NCBI GenBank assembly: GCA_905199285.1 | Contig: CAJKFZ010000039.1 | Coordinates: 1 to 15,448, forward strand | Source of the DNA: an uncultured Ruminococcus sp. | GTDB lineage: Bacteria; Bacillota; Clostridia; Oscillospirales; Ruminococcaceae | Length of the DNA: 15,448 nucleotides | Reading direction: 5' to 3' | Shown here: positions 14,663 through 15,448 of the stretch, piece after piece | Position numbering within the stretch: the first letter of the stretch is position 1 | How the letters are laid out: each line of letters opens with the position of its first letter | The notes under the pieces: model-generated | Databases searched by the model: none | What the model was told of the DNA's origin: nothing | The model's input: only the letters and a program-made list of their open reading frames with translations | Program-made: the position numbers and the translations under genes

Positions 14663-15448
14663 TATCAGATTCGGAACTATTAATAACTTCCATTTTTTGC
14701 TCGGTAATTTTATTTTTACTACAAAATACTGCGTAAAGAACGATCACTGAAATTCCAACAACTATTAATGCAATGCTTGCCGCCATGAATGCTTCTGTAA
14801 TTTTATACATCGCTCCGGTGTAGGCGGCGAAAACCTGAGGTTGTTTGATTGAAAATGCATTAAAATATTTTGTTGCAAGCAGATAAGCGCTCGGAACCGT
14901 TCCGATAACACCGGAAATAATAGCAGAAATACCCGTCCAGTACAGAAATACTTTCTTGTCCTTACGATTTATTGCTAATAAAAACAGAATCAGAAGAACG
15001 ACAGCTCCGGTTGAAGCAAACGTGAGAAGCGGACGCATTTTATAAAGCTTTGAAATTTTCGGCATAGCGCCATGGTTGTATAAAGATGATAATTTATAAA
15101 CATCGCAGTTGTTTCCGATTATTTTATAGGCATTATTTTTCGTTGCTTCCAGCTTTTTAATAAATACTTCATCTTTTTCATAGCCATTTTTTTCAGCTTG
15201 TTCATTGAAAAATGCGTCTATGGACGATTCAAGTTTGCTGTTAGGAACTGTTGGATCATATCCGCTTCCTAATTCTGGTGCAGTAAATAATTTGAAAGCG
15301 TGGGTGATATAGATTTCAATAACATCTTTAAGATATTCGTCATCTATTGCATCTGTATAAACAGATGCTGGAATTCCTGTTGAACCTGATTTTTCTTTAA
15401 AACTTTTTTCTATCTGGGACATTGATTTTGAAGCGAGTTCTTTCTTTT
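14658..15448 (-). CDS. unrecognised membrane protein with large N-terminal domain (5' end outside window)
   Basis: I do not recognise this family. The frame is open from the right edge to a TAA at 14658-14660. The internal ATG at 15422 has no ribosome binding site and the frame stays open upstream (KKELASKS), so the true start is probably beyond the window. Residues 1-134, counted from that ATG, are hydrophilic and mixed-charge, including a helix-like IDAFFNEQAEKNGYEKDE (68-85). They are followed by three hydrophobic segments (about 133-150, 155-178 and 210-232) and a short polar tail. A soluble domain, likely extracytoplasmic and perhaps preceded by another membrane helix, attached to a three-helix C-terminus is the best description. 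It is transcribed convergently with the CmpB-like gene. Confidence 0.7.
   Translation of the reverse strand, partial: KKELASKSMSQIEKSFKEKSGSTGIPASVYTDAIDDEYLKDVIEIYITHAFKLFTAPELGSGYDPTVPNSKLESSIDAFFNEQAEKNGYEKDEVFIKKLEATKNNAYKIIGNNCDVYKLSSLYNHGAMPKISKLYKMRPLLTFASTGAVVLLILFLLAINRKDKKVFLYWTGISAIISGVIGTVPSAYLLATKYFNAFSIKQPQVFAAYTGAMYKITEAFMAASIALIVVGISVIVLYAVFCSKNKITEQKMEVINSSESDK

Overview
The window looks like chromosome from a low-GC Gram-positive bacterium, most likely a clostridial Firmicute of the Ruminococcus/Oscillospiraceae type. The basis is the moderately AT-rich DNA, strong GGAGG-type ribosome binding sites, GTG and TTG starts, a GdpP-type c-di-AMP phosphodiesterase next to rplI and dnaB, RNase J, a long-form HPF and an FHA/SEDS/PBP operon. 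The taxon is inferred from gene content only. No rRNA, tRNA, CRISPR array, transposase or phage gene was seen.

Layout. Positions 57-8991 hold a dense, co-directional run on the + strand: rnj (RNase J), gdpP-like, rplI, dnaB, tilS and ftsH, with gaps of 1-24 bases. It joins two gene sets that are often neighbours in Firmicutes (gdpP-rplI-dnaB and tilS-ftsH). The hpt gene often found between tilS and ftsH is absent. The run ends at a strong intrinsic terminator (8998-9034). Directly behind it lies a 160-bp hairpin-forming element (9034-9193) with perfect 21-bp terminal inverted repeats; it is the most unusual non-coding structure here and looks like a non-autonomous MITE. A near-consensus promoter (9241-9269) then drives a three-gene, translationally overlapping cell-wall operon (9311-12367): a membrane-anchored FHA protein, a SEDS-family (FtsW/RodA) glycosyltransferase and a class B penicillin-binding protein.

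A second strong promoter (12428-12456), with a perfect DnaA box 17 bases upstream of its -35, precedes the long-form hibernation promoting factor gene, which ends in a terminator (13054-13082). A LUD-domain protein with a cysteine-rich tail and a CmpB-type (PF06541) membrane protein follow on the + strand. A bidirectional terminator separates them from a convergent, unrecognised membrane protein on the - strand that runs off the right edge.

Most of the window is housekeeping: RNA decay, second-messenger breakdown, ribosome and replication components, tRNA modification, membrane proteolysis, wall synthesis and ribosome hibernation. I do not see a convincing new multi-gene system. The items most worth checking are the hairpin element, the FHA-SEDS-PBP operon, the apparent AUA/GUG start ambiguity of the CmpB gene, and the unknown membrane protein at the right end.
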